A stretch of 64,000 bases of DNA from Magnetospirillum fulvum MGU-K5 (lineage in GTDB: Bacteria; Pseudomonadota; Alphaproteobacteria; Rhodospirillales; Magnetospirillaceae): positions 1 to 64,000 of the forward strand of contig NZ_AQPH01000005.1 in NCBI RefSeq assembly GCF_000442515.1. Reading direction: 5' to 3'. The translations under genes and the position numbers were made by a program. The first letter of the stretch is position 1. Each line of letters starts with the position of its first letter. Under the pieces are notes generated by a model. It did not search any database. It saw only the letters and a list, made by a program, of their open reading frames with translations, and had not been told where the DNA came from. Shown piece after piece: positions 33,581 to 44,097 of this stretch.

Positions 33581-33683
33581 GCGTCATGTGATTAAAGAGA
33601 TACCCCGTTCCAGCGGTATGTGCCCCCTGTCCGGCATCTCCGCCAGCCAGGGCTGAGGCTGTACCGCTCACGGCCCCTTGGGC
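33555..33683 (-). pseudogene. C-terminal fragment of a hemagglutinin/CDI-type exoprotein
   Basis: Between two in-frame stops the minus strand reads AQGAVSGTASALAGGDAGQG, then AHTAGTGYLFNHMTHESTP. The small-residue pattern GAVSGTASxLxGG....A.TAGxGYLFN matches the region before the variable C-termini of FHA/CdiA-like polymorphic toxins. It is only 42 residues long with no start, so it is a remnant. Confidence 0.5.
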
Positions 33684-33741
33684 CTAACCAAACAGCATGA
33701 GTTTCACTCAAAGAGCCGTTTGGTATTTGGGCGGCGGGCAC

Positions 33742-33776
33742 GAAAAACCCCCGCTTCCGGGGGGAAAAGCGGGGGC
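33742..33776 (-). terminator. Intrinsic terminator downstream of gyrB (minus strand)
   Basis: On the minus strand CCCCCGCTT pairs with AAGCGGGGG and is followed by TTTTT. It lies 330 bp after the gyrB stop and may end that transcript or isolate the remnant genes beyond. Confidence 0.7.
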
Positions 33777-34107
33777 TGTTTCGAGCCGTTGGACGCGGGG
33801 TGGGGCGCGTCCTGGACTGTGTGATTTGTGCCACCTGGGGGGCAAGGGCACATATCAGAGGCGGGGAGTTCAAAGCCGCCGGATAGGTCGAGAAAGAGGT
33901 CGTTTTCTGCTGTCAGGTGACCGTATGACCGAACATCATGGTTAGATCATCGCAGAGCCAGGATTACCGCATCATTTCGACAAGGTGAGGCTTTTGTAAT
34001 GTTGGCGAAGACGTGCGATTTTTTCGCTGACATTTTCCGCCGGAGCGGCACCCCATCACTTCTCCTTTTAAGGGAGAAGGATGAGGTGCTCTTGTCACGG
34101 CGTTCGC
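33777..34107. other. Intergenic region between terminator and gyrB
   Basis: About 330 bp without a gene. A short hairpin, CTTCTCC with GGAGAAG (about 34062-34081), lies close to the gyrB stop. Confidence 0.5.
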
Positions 34108-36579
<2,472 letters not shown>

Positions 36580-37764
36580 TTACACTCCGTTGCCCGGATG
36601 GACGGACGCCTCCGTCACCCGGAAAAACTGGGCCCGGTCGCCAAATCCGCCGAACAGCGGGGCGTCGGTGCCAGTCATCCAGCTCTGCGCCCCCAGGGCG
36701 CAAAGTTCGTCGAACAAAGCGGCGCGCCGGATTTCATCCAGATGCGCCACCACTTCGTCGAGCAGCAGCAGGGGAACCCTGCCGCCGGTTTCCGATTGTA
36801 CCCGGCATTGCGCCAGAACAATCGACACCAGAACCGCCTTTTGCTCGCCGGTCGAACAGCGTCCGGCGTCGATGTCGCGGGCGGCGTGGCGGACCAGAAG
36901 GTCGCTGCGGTGCGGCCCGATGGTCGTGGTTCCCGCCGCCTGATCGCGCGGCCGCGCCGTCTTCAGCGCCGCCCGTAATCTGTCTTCGGCCTCGGGCGCG
37001 GATAATCCCGCGGCCAGCCAGTCCTCGACCTCGCCGCTGACCGCCAGCCGCGCCGCCGGAAACGGCCCCAAACCCTGGCGGCAAGCCCGGTCGAGGGTCG
37101 CCGCCGTCGTCAGCCGGGCGCTCGCGACGGCGATACCGTGGCGGGCCATCCCGTCTTCCAGCGCCGCCAGCCAGGACGGGTCGGGTCGGGGACCGCCCTC
37201 GCGCGCGGTGCGGAGCAGGCGGGCGCGTTCGCGCATCGCATGCTCATAAGCCCCGGCCTGGGCGGCGTGGCCCGGCATCACCCCGAAGGCCAAGCGGTCG
37301 AGGAAGCGGCGACGGCCACCGGCCCCCTCGGAAAACAGCCGGTCCATCGCCGGAGTCAGCCACAGCGCCGCAACACTTTCGGCCAGATCGGCGGCGCGGG
37401 CCGCGCGTCCGTCGATCCGCACCACCCTTCGTTCACTTCCCGCCTCGCGCCCGGTGCCGATTTCGACCGGACCGCCAGGGCCGCTTTCGACTTGGGCGGC
37501 GATCGCCCACGGCGCACCCGAAGGCGTGCCGATCCGGGCGATATCGGCCAGACCGGCCCGGCGCAGTCCCCGACCGGGGACCAGAAAAGACAGCGCCTCC
37601 AACAGATTGGTCTTTCCGGCACCGTTGGGGCCGGTCAGGACCACCGGGCGGGAATCGACCTCAAGCCGCAACTGGCTGTAGCAGCGGAAGTCGGACAGAG
37701 ACAGCCGCCGTACCGCCAGCCGACCGGGTGACCCCGTGGGCATGATCGTCTTGGCGTCGGTCAC
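36580..37764 (-). CDS. recF: DNA replication and repair protein RecF
   Basis: A 394-residue SMC-like ATPase. Walker A LTGPNGAGKTNLLEALSFL (about 43-61), signature CSTGEQKAVLVSIVLAQCRV (near 310), Walker B VPLLLLDEVVAHLDE. The N-terminal LSLSDFRCYSQLRLEV is typical. With RecO and RecR (recR lies at 20705 in this window) it targets RecA to gaps. The ATG overlaps the dnaN stop (ATGA), so dnaN and recF are co-translated. Confidence 0.95.
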   Translation of the reverse strand: MTDAKTIMPTGSPGRLAVRRLSLSDFRCYSQLRLEVDSRPVVLTGPNGAGKTNLLEALSFLVPGRGLRRAGLADIARIGTPSGAPWAIAAQVESGPGGPVEIGTGREAGSERRVVRIDGRAARAADLAESVAALWLTPAMDRLFSEGAGGRRRFLDRLAFGVMPGHAAQAGAYEHAMRERARLLRTAREGGPRPDPSWLAALEDGMARHGIAVASARLTTAATLDRACRQGLGPFPAARLAVSGEVEDWLAAGLSAPEAEDRLRAALKTARPRDQAAGTTTIGPHRSDLLVRHAARDIDAGRCSTGEQKAVLVSIVLAQCRVQSETGGRVPLLLLDEVVAHLDEIRRAALFDELCALGAQSWMTGTDAPLFGGFGDRAQFFRVTEASVHPGNGV

Positions 37765-38879
37765 ACCCTCATCGGCATCAGGACATAGATTGCGCTGCTG
37801 TCGGCGACTTCGCGCACCACGGTGGGCGAAGCGGCATCGGCCATCGCGAACCGGGCGGTTTCGCCTTCGACCTGGGCCAGGATGTCGAGCAGATAGCGCG
37901 AGTTAAAGCCGATTTCGAGCGGGGTCGAGTCGTAATTGGCCTCGATTTCCTCGACCGCGCTGCCGCTTTCCGGGCTGGAGGCCGACAAAGTCGCGGTGCC
38001 CCGTTCGATGCTGAGCTTGATCGCCCGGGATTTCTCGGTCGAAATCGCCGAAACGCGGTCAACCGCCTGGGCGAAGCTCTTGCAATCGACGTCGAGAACC
38101 TTGTCATTGTCCGTCGGAATCACCCGCTCGTAATCCGGGAAGGTTCCATCGATCAGCTTCGAGGTCAGCTCGGCGTCGGAGAAGGCGAATTTCAGCTTGG
38201 TTTCGGACAGCGAGACGGTGATCTCGCCATCGGTCTCTTCGATCAACTTGCGGATCTCGGCGACGGTCTTGCGCGGGATGATAACCCCCGGCATTCCCGC
38301 CGCGCCGTCGGGCAGAGTCACCTCGGCCCGGGCCAGACGGTGGCCGTCGGTCGCCACGGCCCGCAGCATCGCCCCGTCCGCCCCGGCGGCGGCGTGGAAA
38401 TAGATGCCGTTCAGGTAATAGCGGGTTTCCTCGGTCGAAATCGCAAAACGGGTGCGGTCGATCAGCGCCTTCAGTTCAGCCGAGGTCAGGGTGAAGCTGA
38501 AGGGAAATTCGCCGCCCGACAGCACCGGGAAATCCTCGACCGGCAGACAGGCGAGCGAGAATTTCGACCGGCCCGAACGCAAGGTCATCTGGCCGTCATC
38601 GGGCTTGAACTCGATCTCGACCTGGCTGCCCTCGGGCAGTTTGCGGACGATGTCATAGAACGTATGCGCCGGGGCTGTGGTCGCACCGGGCTGGCTGACG
38701 TCGGCCGGAACTGTCTCGGCGATGTCGAGATCCATGTCGGTGGCGTTCAGCGACAATCGCCCCGAGCGGCCTTCCAGCTTGACGTTCGACAGGATCGGAA
38801 TTGTGGTGCGGCGCTCGACCACGCTTTGCACATGGGCCAGCGACTTCAACAGAGCCGCGCGCTCTATGGTCAGTTTCAT
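37761..38879 (-). CDS. dnaN: DNA polymerase III subunit beta (sliding clamp)
   Basis: A 372-residue clamp of three repeated domains. Start MKLTIERAALLKSLAHVQSV with ERRTTIPILSNVKLE; domain 2 with FAISTEETRYYLNGIYFHA; the C-terminal end YVLMPMRV matches the clamp family. The ATG at 38879 agrees with homologues. dnaA is not next to it in this window: the upstream neighbour is a small unknown gene. A 15-bp perfect palindrome lies in the promoter zone. Confidence 0.97.
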   Translation of the reverse strand: MKLTIERAALLKSLAHVQSVVERRTTIPILSNVKLEGRSGRLSLNATDMDLDIAETVPADVSQPGATTAPAHTFYDIVRKLPEGSQVEIEFKPDDGQMTLRSGRSKFSLACLPVEDFPVLSGGEFPFSFTLTSAELKALIDRTRFAISTEETRYYLNGIYFHAAAGADGAMLRAVATDGHRLARAEVTLPDGAAGMPGVIIPRKTVAEIRKLIEETDGEITVSLSETKLKFAFSDAELTSKLIDGTFPDYERVIPTDNDKVLDVDCKSFAQAVDRVSAISTEKSRAIKLSIERGTATLSASSPESGSAVEEIEANYDSTPLEIGFNSRYLLDILAQVEGETARFAMADAASPTVVREVADSSAIYVLMPMRV

Positions 38880-38943
38880 GATGCTTTGCCGACACCCCAA
38901 AAGTGATGCAAACCTGCCCCCCTCTGACAGGGGCGGGCAGTAT

Positions 38944-38958
38944 ATCACAGGCTGTGAT
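38944..38958. promoter_or_regulatory. 15-bp palindrome in dnaN promoter region
   Basis: ATCACAG and CTGTGAT form a perfect 7-1-7 inverted repeat 65-79 bp upstream of the dnaN ATG. TATACT, a plausible -10, begins at its end on the minus strand. A regulator-binding site is likely; the protein is unknown. Confidence 0.4.
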
Positions 38959-38972
38959 GTCCAAAAGCCTTT

Positions 38973-39164
38973 TCAGGCCTGTCCGGGGGGCGCGGTCTTG
39001 ACCGGGGCGGGGGCTGCCGCCGTCTCACCGCGCAAGGCGCGAGTCAGGGCCATTCCGGCGGCAAACGCGGCGGAAAGATAGGGGCCGCGCCCGTTGGGGG
39101 CGGGGTCTTCGCTCGCCAGGGCAAGCGCTTCGTGAATCTCGCGCAGTTCCGCCGGTCCCAACAT
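38973..39164 (-). CDS. Small hypothetical protein upstream of dnaN
   Basis: A 63-residue frame: MLGPAELREIHEALALASED, a Gly/Ala-rich middle (AAFAAGMALTRALRG) and a Pro/Ala tail. GCGGAG lies about 10 bp before the ATG. Codon use fits the genome. I cannot place it in a family; it may be a small DNA-replication-associated or unrelated protein, or a chance frame. Confidence 0.45.
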   Translation of the reverse strand: MLGPAELREIHEALALASEDPAPNGRGPYLSAAFAAGMALTRALRGETAAAPAPVKTAPPGQA

Positions 39165-39180
39165 CGAAAGGCCGCTCCGC

Positions 39181-39436
39181 TTGATTGTGGGCGGTGCTTA
39201 CTCTGCGCCAACCGATGCGGGAAGGCGACAGCTTTTTGTGCGCTGCACTAAAGGACGATTTTTAAGGGAGAGGGGTGGGGAGGGAAACTCAACCGCACCA
39301 AGAACCGCTTTGGGAAACGGAGCAGGGGCGCGGATGTTGCCCTCCGCGCCGCCATACCCGAATCAATCGCCCGAACGGCTTCGGGGGTCCCGAAGCCGCA
39401 ACGAAGCGTCCATCAATCCCCAGATGGGGTGATGGA
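39181..39436. other. Intergenic region between small gene and cold-shock gene
   Basis: About 255 bp with no gene. TTGATT at the left may belong to a promoter. A GGGAGAGGGG stretch near 39270 resembles other intergenic purine runs of this genome. Confidence 0.4.
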
Positions 39437-40057
39437 TTAGATCAACGCCACCGAGTCAGCCTGCGGCCCCTTGAGGCCCAGGGTGGTGGTGACGCGGACG
39501 CGCTGCCCCGATTCCAGGGTCGCAATGCCCGAGCGCTCCAGCGCCTTGGCATGAACGAACACGTCCTTCCCGCCTTCATCGACCGCGACGAAGCCAAAGC
39601 CCTTCTCGGCGGAGAAGAACTTGACGACGCCTTCGACCGTCTGAGTCGGTCCGCGCTCTTCGCGACGGGGGCCGCCGGCGCTCGCCCGCGGGGTCTCGGT
39701 CGCGGTCGAGGAATCGACCTCGTGCACGAACACCACCTGGGGGCCACGCTGGCCGGCACCCAGGTCGCACACCAGGGTGGCACCCTCGGCCACCTGGCTG
39801 AGACCGGCCCGTTCCAGCGCGGAAATGTGCAGGAAGGCATCCGGCGAGCCGTCCGAGGGGGCGACAAAGCCAAAACCCTTGGACGCGTTGAACCATTTCA
39901 CCGTGGCGGTGACGTTGGCCTGATTGACCAACTGACGGTCGAAGGAGCTGGGCCCGACTGCGCGAGGCGTGCGCGGCTCGTATGCCGGCTCGCCAAAGTC
40001 GTCCCGCCGCCCCCGATCCCTGGAGCGGCTGCCATGATTATCTCGGTTCCATGCCAT
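39437..40057 (-). CDS. Protein with two cold-shock domains
   Basis: A 206-residue nucleic-acid-binding protein. After a basic, disordered N-terminus (MAWNRDNHGSRSRDRGRRDD) come two CSDs, at about 48-115 (VKWFNASKGFGFV, AFLHISAL) and 140-206 (VKFFSAEKGFGFV, VFVHAKALERSG), each with RNP1 and RNP2. Double-CSD proteins occur in alphaproteobacteria (CspD-like) and act as RNA chaperones or stress regulators. The ATG at 40057 gives the expected length; the region before it (40058-40193) could be a long 5' UTR with thermosensor-type control. Confidence 0.92.
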   Translation of the reverse strand: MAWNRDNHGSRSRDRGRRDDFGEPAYEPRTPRAVGPSSFDRQLVNQANVTATVKWFNASKGFGFVAPSDGSPDAFLHISALERAGLSQVAEGATLVCDLGAGQRGPQVVFVHEVDSSTATETPRASAGGPRREERGPTQTVEGVVKFFSAEKGFGFVAVDEGGKDVFVHAKALERSGIATLESGQRVRVTTTLGLKGPQADSVALI

Positions 40058-40193
40058 TGTGTCGTTCTCGTCGTAAGCTACACAAGTCCTCCGCACCCAT
40101 GCGGAGGCATTCCGCCCGGATTGTCGCGCCCAGGTCAGCCTGATCAAATATAATTACCTGAAGAAAGCCTCGTCGCCTAGGGGATTACGGCGC

Positions 40194-40907
40194 TCAAATC
40201 GACCCTGAACCAAGTTTTTTCCCTGGTAAAAACCCCTGTTTTAGGATCAAGCCCCGATGCAGCCAGAGGCATAAGCCGCTGACCAGCAGCCCGGAAACCA
40301 GCACATCCGACAGAAAATGGCCGCCTTGCGCGATTCTCGCCAGCCCAACCAACGATCCAAAAAGCAGCGCGGCCGCTACCGATAGCTGCCGGTGGCGTTG
40401 TGGTGCCAACAGGGCGAACGCGACCATCCAGAAGCCCAATGCGGCATGTCCGGACGGGAACGAGCAATTATCGTCGCACTGGACCGAGGGGACGAACGGC
40501 GGGACATAGGTATTGGGGCCGGAGAATTCGGCGATGGTCGAGGGACGGGGACGGCCCCAATGGTCCTTGAGGACGACATTGACCACCAACCCCGGTCCCA
40601 ACGCCAGACTGGCCAGCAGATAGAGTGCGACCCGCGGCCCTACGCCGAACAGAGTTTGCCGCCGCAGCGCCGCGATCAGCCCCAGAATCGCGACCAGGGC
40701 CGCCAGAGCGAACAGGATGATCGGCAGGGTTTTGCGGACGAAATCGCCGAGCGGAGCGATACGGAAGGGGAAGAAATGGCGTTCCGCGTCAAAAAAGGCG
40801 CGGGTCAGGCCGATTTCGATCTCGGGAAACAGCATCACCACCAGCAGCAGCGCCAGGGGAAGTCCCCAGACGGCAAGCCGCACTCCCCACCTCAAACGGT
40901 CACCCAT
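40194..40907 (-). CDS. PAP2-family membrane phosphatase
   Basis: A 237-residue integral membrane protein with about six helices. The three phosphatase motifs are intact: KDHWGRPRP (C1), SFPSGHA (C2) and RIAQGGHFLSDV (C3). It should remove phosphate from a lipid such as lipid A, phosphatidylglycerophosphate or undecaprenyl pyrophosphate on the periplasmic side. The gene starts 2 bp after the lptG stop, so LPS-related activity (LpxE/LpxF-like) is attractive but inferred. Confidence 0.9.
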   Translation of the reverse strand: MGDRLRWGVRLAVWGLPLALLLVVMLFPEIEIGLTRAFFDAERHFFPFRIAPLGDFVRKTLPIILFALAALVAILGLIAALRRQTLFGVGPRVALYLLASLALGPGLVVNVVLKDHWGRPRPSTIAEFSGPNTYVPPFVPSVQCDDNCSFPSGHAALGFWMVAFALLAPQRHRQLSVAAALLFGSLVGLARIAQGGHFLSDVLVSGLLVSGLCLWLHRGLILKQGFLPGKKLGSGSI

Positions 40908-40909
40908 GC

Positions 40910-42013
40910 CTAACCGTCCTCAAGGTGAAACAGCCCGGCCATGCCGACCAGCCCGGCAAAGATCGCGGGCGACCACGCAGCCAGGAATTGCGGCAGCGTC
41001 GCCGACAGCCCCAGGGCATAGACGACGCGCGAGAAGAAATAGACGGCAAATCCGGTGGCGACGCCGCCGCCGACCCGCGCCGTCAATCCGCCCGAGCGCA
41101 GGTTGGGGTTGAGCGAGAACAACGCGGCCATCAGCACCATGCCGCCGTACAGCGGGGGCGAGGCCAGCAGCGAGTTGAAATACAGCCGGTGCTTGTTGGC
41201 GGTGAAGCCTGCCCGTTCGAAGAAATGGATGAAGCCGGGCAATTCCCAGAACGACAGGGTTTCTGGCGAGGCGAAATTGTCGTGGATGCGTTCCAGGGTC
41301 AATTGGGTGGGAATCCGCATCGTTTCGACAAAGACCGAGGGGCGTCCCCCCTCCATCACCCAGGCGTTGCGGACCTCGAAGGCGCCATCGACCAGATTGG
41401 CGCTTTCGGCGCTGATCCGGCGCGAGAAATGGTCCGGCCGGTCATAGAGGAAGAACTGGGCGTCGCGCATCAGCAGGGTCAGCCCCTCCTGACGGACATC
41501 GAGCGAATGGACCACCAATTCGCCCTCGTCATGCGGCTCGCGCAGCCACAGCCCGACCTCGGACAGGTCGAACGCGCTTTTGTTGCCGCGCAGCATCTCG
41601 TCCTGCATCCGGTCATAGCGGTCGAACATCGCTGCCGCCAGCGGATTGAAGATTGTGATCTCGATCGCGCCGAACAGCACCACCACCCCCAGCACCGGGG
41701 CGATGAACTGCCACACCGACACGCCAGCCGAGCGGGCCACCACCAGTTCGTGCGAGCGGGTCAGCCGCCAGAAACAGATCATCGACCCGATCATGATCGC
41801 GAAGGGAAGGATGGTGTGAAGCATCTGCGGCAGCTTCAGCACCGCCATCAGCATGATCGTTCCCATCCCGAGATCGGGCCGCCCGGCGGCACGGCGGATC
41901 AGTTCGATCACGTCGAACAGCAGAATCATCCCCAGAATCACCGCCAGCACGGCAGCGAAGGAGACAATGAAATGTCGCGCGATATAGGCGCTTAACAGGG
42001 GGGACAGGCGCAT
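40910..42013 (-). CDS. lptG: LPS export ABC transporter permease LptG
   Basis: A 367-residue YjgP/YjgQ-family permease. Six helices in two groups: N-terminal YIARHFIVSFAAVLAVILGM and two more helices, a large periplasmic jellyroll domain (about 135-265), and three C-terminal helices. The pattern of the first helices fits LptG rather than LptF. With LptB and LptF it extracts LPS from the inner membrane. lptF is not adjacent. The PAP2 gene follows after 2 bp. Confidence 0.88.
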   Translation of the reverse strand: MRLSPLLSAYIARHFIVSFAAVLAVILGMILLFDVIELIRRAAGRPDLGMGTIMLMAVLKLPQMLHTILPFAIMIGSMICFWRLTRSHELVVARSAGVSVWQFIAPVLGVVVLFGAIEITIFNPLAAAMFDRYDRMQDEMLRGNKSAFDLSEVGLWLREPHDEGELVVHSLDVRQEGLTLLMRDAQFFLYDRPDHFSRRISAESANLVDGAFEVRNAWVMEGGRPSVFVETMRIPTQLTLERIHDNFASPETLSFWELPGFIHFFERAGFTANKHRLYFNSLLASPPLYGGMVLMAALFSLNPNLRSGGLTARVGGGVATGFAVYFFSRVVYALGLSATLPQFLAAWSPAIFAGLVGMAGLFHLEDG

Positions 42014-42119
42014 GATATCCGGTTCCGCAACGGCTCGGGCGTGACAGCGGATCTCGACCGCCTCTCACAGCACAGAATGCACACGATCGTCCGCCTGGAT
42101 TCAAGCCTTGTGAATGAAA

Positions 42120-44030
42120 TCACTCCCGGCCCTCCAGCCAGGCCTGGAACATCAGGACGTGCCACAATTCAGTCTGCCAGGATTTGGCGCCCGAACGGTG
42201 CTCGCGCCAGCATTGCGCCACCAGCGGCGCGTTCAGCCAGCCCTGACGCGACAGTCGGGTCTCGGACAGCATGTCGTCGGCCCAGGGGCGCAGCCGCCCG
42301 TTCAGCCATTTGCCCACCGGCACCTCGAACCCCATCTTGGGGCGATCGACCAGGGCGCGGGGGACATGGCGGAACAAAACGTCGCGCAACACCGCCTTTC
42401 CGGTGCCGCCATCGATCTTGAAATCGGGCGGCAGGCTCCAGGCGAAATCGGCAATGTCGGAGCCGAGGAAGGGCAAGCGCGCTTCCAGTGACGCGGCCAT
42501 CGTCGTCCGGTCGGTTTTGACGCACAGATCGTCGGCGAGATAGAGGCCGACATCGAGCAGCATCACCGCCAGCGCCGGATCGGCCAGCGGCGCCGCTTCG
42601 CCGAACGGCTCCAGCGTCTGCGCCAGCGGCACCGGGGACGGCATCCCCCGCCAGCGGGTGTAATGCAGCGAGAGCAGTTCAGCCAGACTGCCCGCATTGA
42701 ACGTTTCGGCGGCACGGCCGAGACGATAGCCGGGATGGCTGCGGCGGCGGCGGAAGGCGGCTCCGATCCGGGCCAGCCCTTCGGCCGGACCGGCCAGCAT
42801 CCGCGCCCCTGTCGCCAATCCCCGTCGCACCGGGGCCGGAATCCGCGACAGCCGGGTCCAGTCGGCGGGCAGCGAGCGATAGATGCCATAGCCGCCGAAC
42901 AATTCGTCGGCGCCATCGCCCGACAGCGCCACCGTTACCCGCTTGCGGGTCAGCCGGGACAGCAAGGCGGTGGGCAGCGCCGCCGGGTCGGCGAACGGCT
43001 CGTCGAACAAGCGGGGCAGATCGGGCACCATCGTCAGCGCCTCGTCCTCGCCGATCCGCAGCTCGGTGTGAATGGTGCCAAGATGGTCGGCGACGGCGCG
43101 GGCATGGGCGCTTTCGTCGAGACCGGCCTGATCGAAGCCGACGGTGAAGGAATGGATCGGGCGATCGCTGAGGCGACTCATCAACGCCGCCGTCAGCGAC
43201 GAATCGATCCCACCCGACAGGAACACTCCCACCGGCACATCGGCCTGCATCCGCAGCGCGACCGAACGGCGCAGCAAATCGTCAAGCTGAGCCACCGCGT
43301 CGGCGCGGCTGCCGGTAAAGCGTCCGGCCATCTCGGCGGCGCGCTCGGCGGCCGACCAATAGCGGGTGGTGGTGGCGGTGCCGTCGGAAGTGACGGTCAT
43401 CAAGGTGCCGGGCTCCAGCTTGCGCGCCCGGCGATGGATCGTGTGGGGGGCGGGAATCCAGCCCATCCGCAGGTACAGGGCCAGGGCGTCGCGGTCGATC
43501 GCTCCGTTCCAGGCGGGATGAACCGCCAGCGCCCGCAATTCCGAGCCGAACAGCATCACCCCGTCGGACAAGGCCCAATAAAGCGGCTTTTCGCCGAAGC
43601 GGTCGCGGCCCAGGGTCAGTCGTCGCTCGGTCCGGTCCCACACCGCGAAGGCGAACATGCCGTCGAAGCGGCGGACCGCCTGTTCCGGCCCCCACGCCGC
43701 GATGGCTTCCAGCAGAACCTCGGTGTCGGAGCGGCCGCGCCAGCGCACCCCGTCGCCCAGTCGCGTCCTCAATTCGGCGTGGTTATAAATCTCGCCATTG
43801 AAGACCACCACCCAGCGGCCGTCGTGCGACACCATCGGCTGGTGCCCCTGCGGCGACAGATCAAGGATCGACAGGCGGCGAAAGCCGAACGCCAGCCCAG
43901 CTTCCTCGTCGCTCCAGGTTCCGTTATCGTCGGGGCCGCGATGGATCAGGGTCGCGGCCATCGCTGACGCCGTGGCGGCGGGCTGGGGTGTCCGGGCGGA
44001 CAGGTCGAAAAAACCGGCGAAACCGCACAT
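42120..44030 (-). CDS. asnB: Asparagine synthase (glutamine-hydrolysing)
   Basis: A 636-residue AsnB-type enzyme. Class II glutaminase domain with the catalytic Cys at residue 2 (MCGFAGFF), RGPDDNGTW and VFNGEIYNHAEL. The synthetase domain has the PP-loop FLSGGIDSSLTAAL (about 262) and LSGDGADELFGGYGIY. Such family members often amidate surface polysaccharide or peptide precursors in clusters; this one lies between lptG and a TPR-methyltransferase, so a glycan-modifying use is possible. A housekeeping asparagine synthetase is the simplest reading. Confidence 0.93.
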   Translation of the reverse strand: MCGFAGFFDLSARTPQPAATASAMAATLIHRGPDDNGTWSDEEAGLAFGFRRLSILDLSPQGHQPMVSHDGRWVVVFNGEIYNHAELRTRLGDGVRWRGRSDTEVLLEAIAAWGPEQAVRRFDGMFAFAVWDRTERRLTLGRDRFGEKPLYWALSDGVMLFGSELRALAVHPAWNGAIDRDALALYLRMGWIPAPHTIHRRARKLEPGTLMTVTSDGTATTTRYWSAAERAAEMAGRFTGSRADAVAQLDDLLRRSVALRMQADVPVGVFLSGGIDSSLTAALMSRLSDRPIHSFTVGFDQAGLDESAHARAVADHLGTIHTELRIGEDEALTMVPDLPRLFDEPFADPAALPTALLSRLTRKRVTVALSGDGADELFGGYGIYRSLPADWTRLSRIPAPVRRGLATGARMLAGPAEGLARIGAAFRRRRSHPGYRLGRAAETFNAGSLAELLSLHYTRWRGMPSPVPLAQTLEPFGEAAPLADPALAVMLLDVGLYLADDLCVKTDRTTMAASLEARLPFLGSDIADFAWSLPPDFKIDGGTGKAVLRDVLFRHVPRALVDRPKMGFEVPVGKWLNGRLRPWADDMLSETRLSRQGWLNAPLVAQCWREHRSGAKSWQTELWHVLMFQAWLEGRE

Positions 44031-44097
44031 CGGAGGAATCCATCAGGGGAGGTGAGGGGCGCAAGGTAGCGACGGTGGCCCGGTACGACCAGAGAAT

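Noticed and set aside
38880-39436. Chromosomal origin next to dnaN
   Set aside because: No dnaA gene, no cluster of DnaA boxes and no AT-rich unwinding region were seen here.
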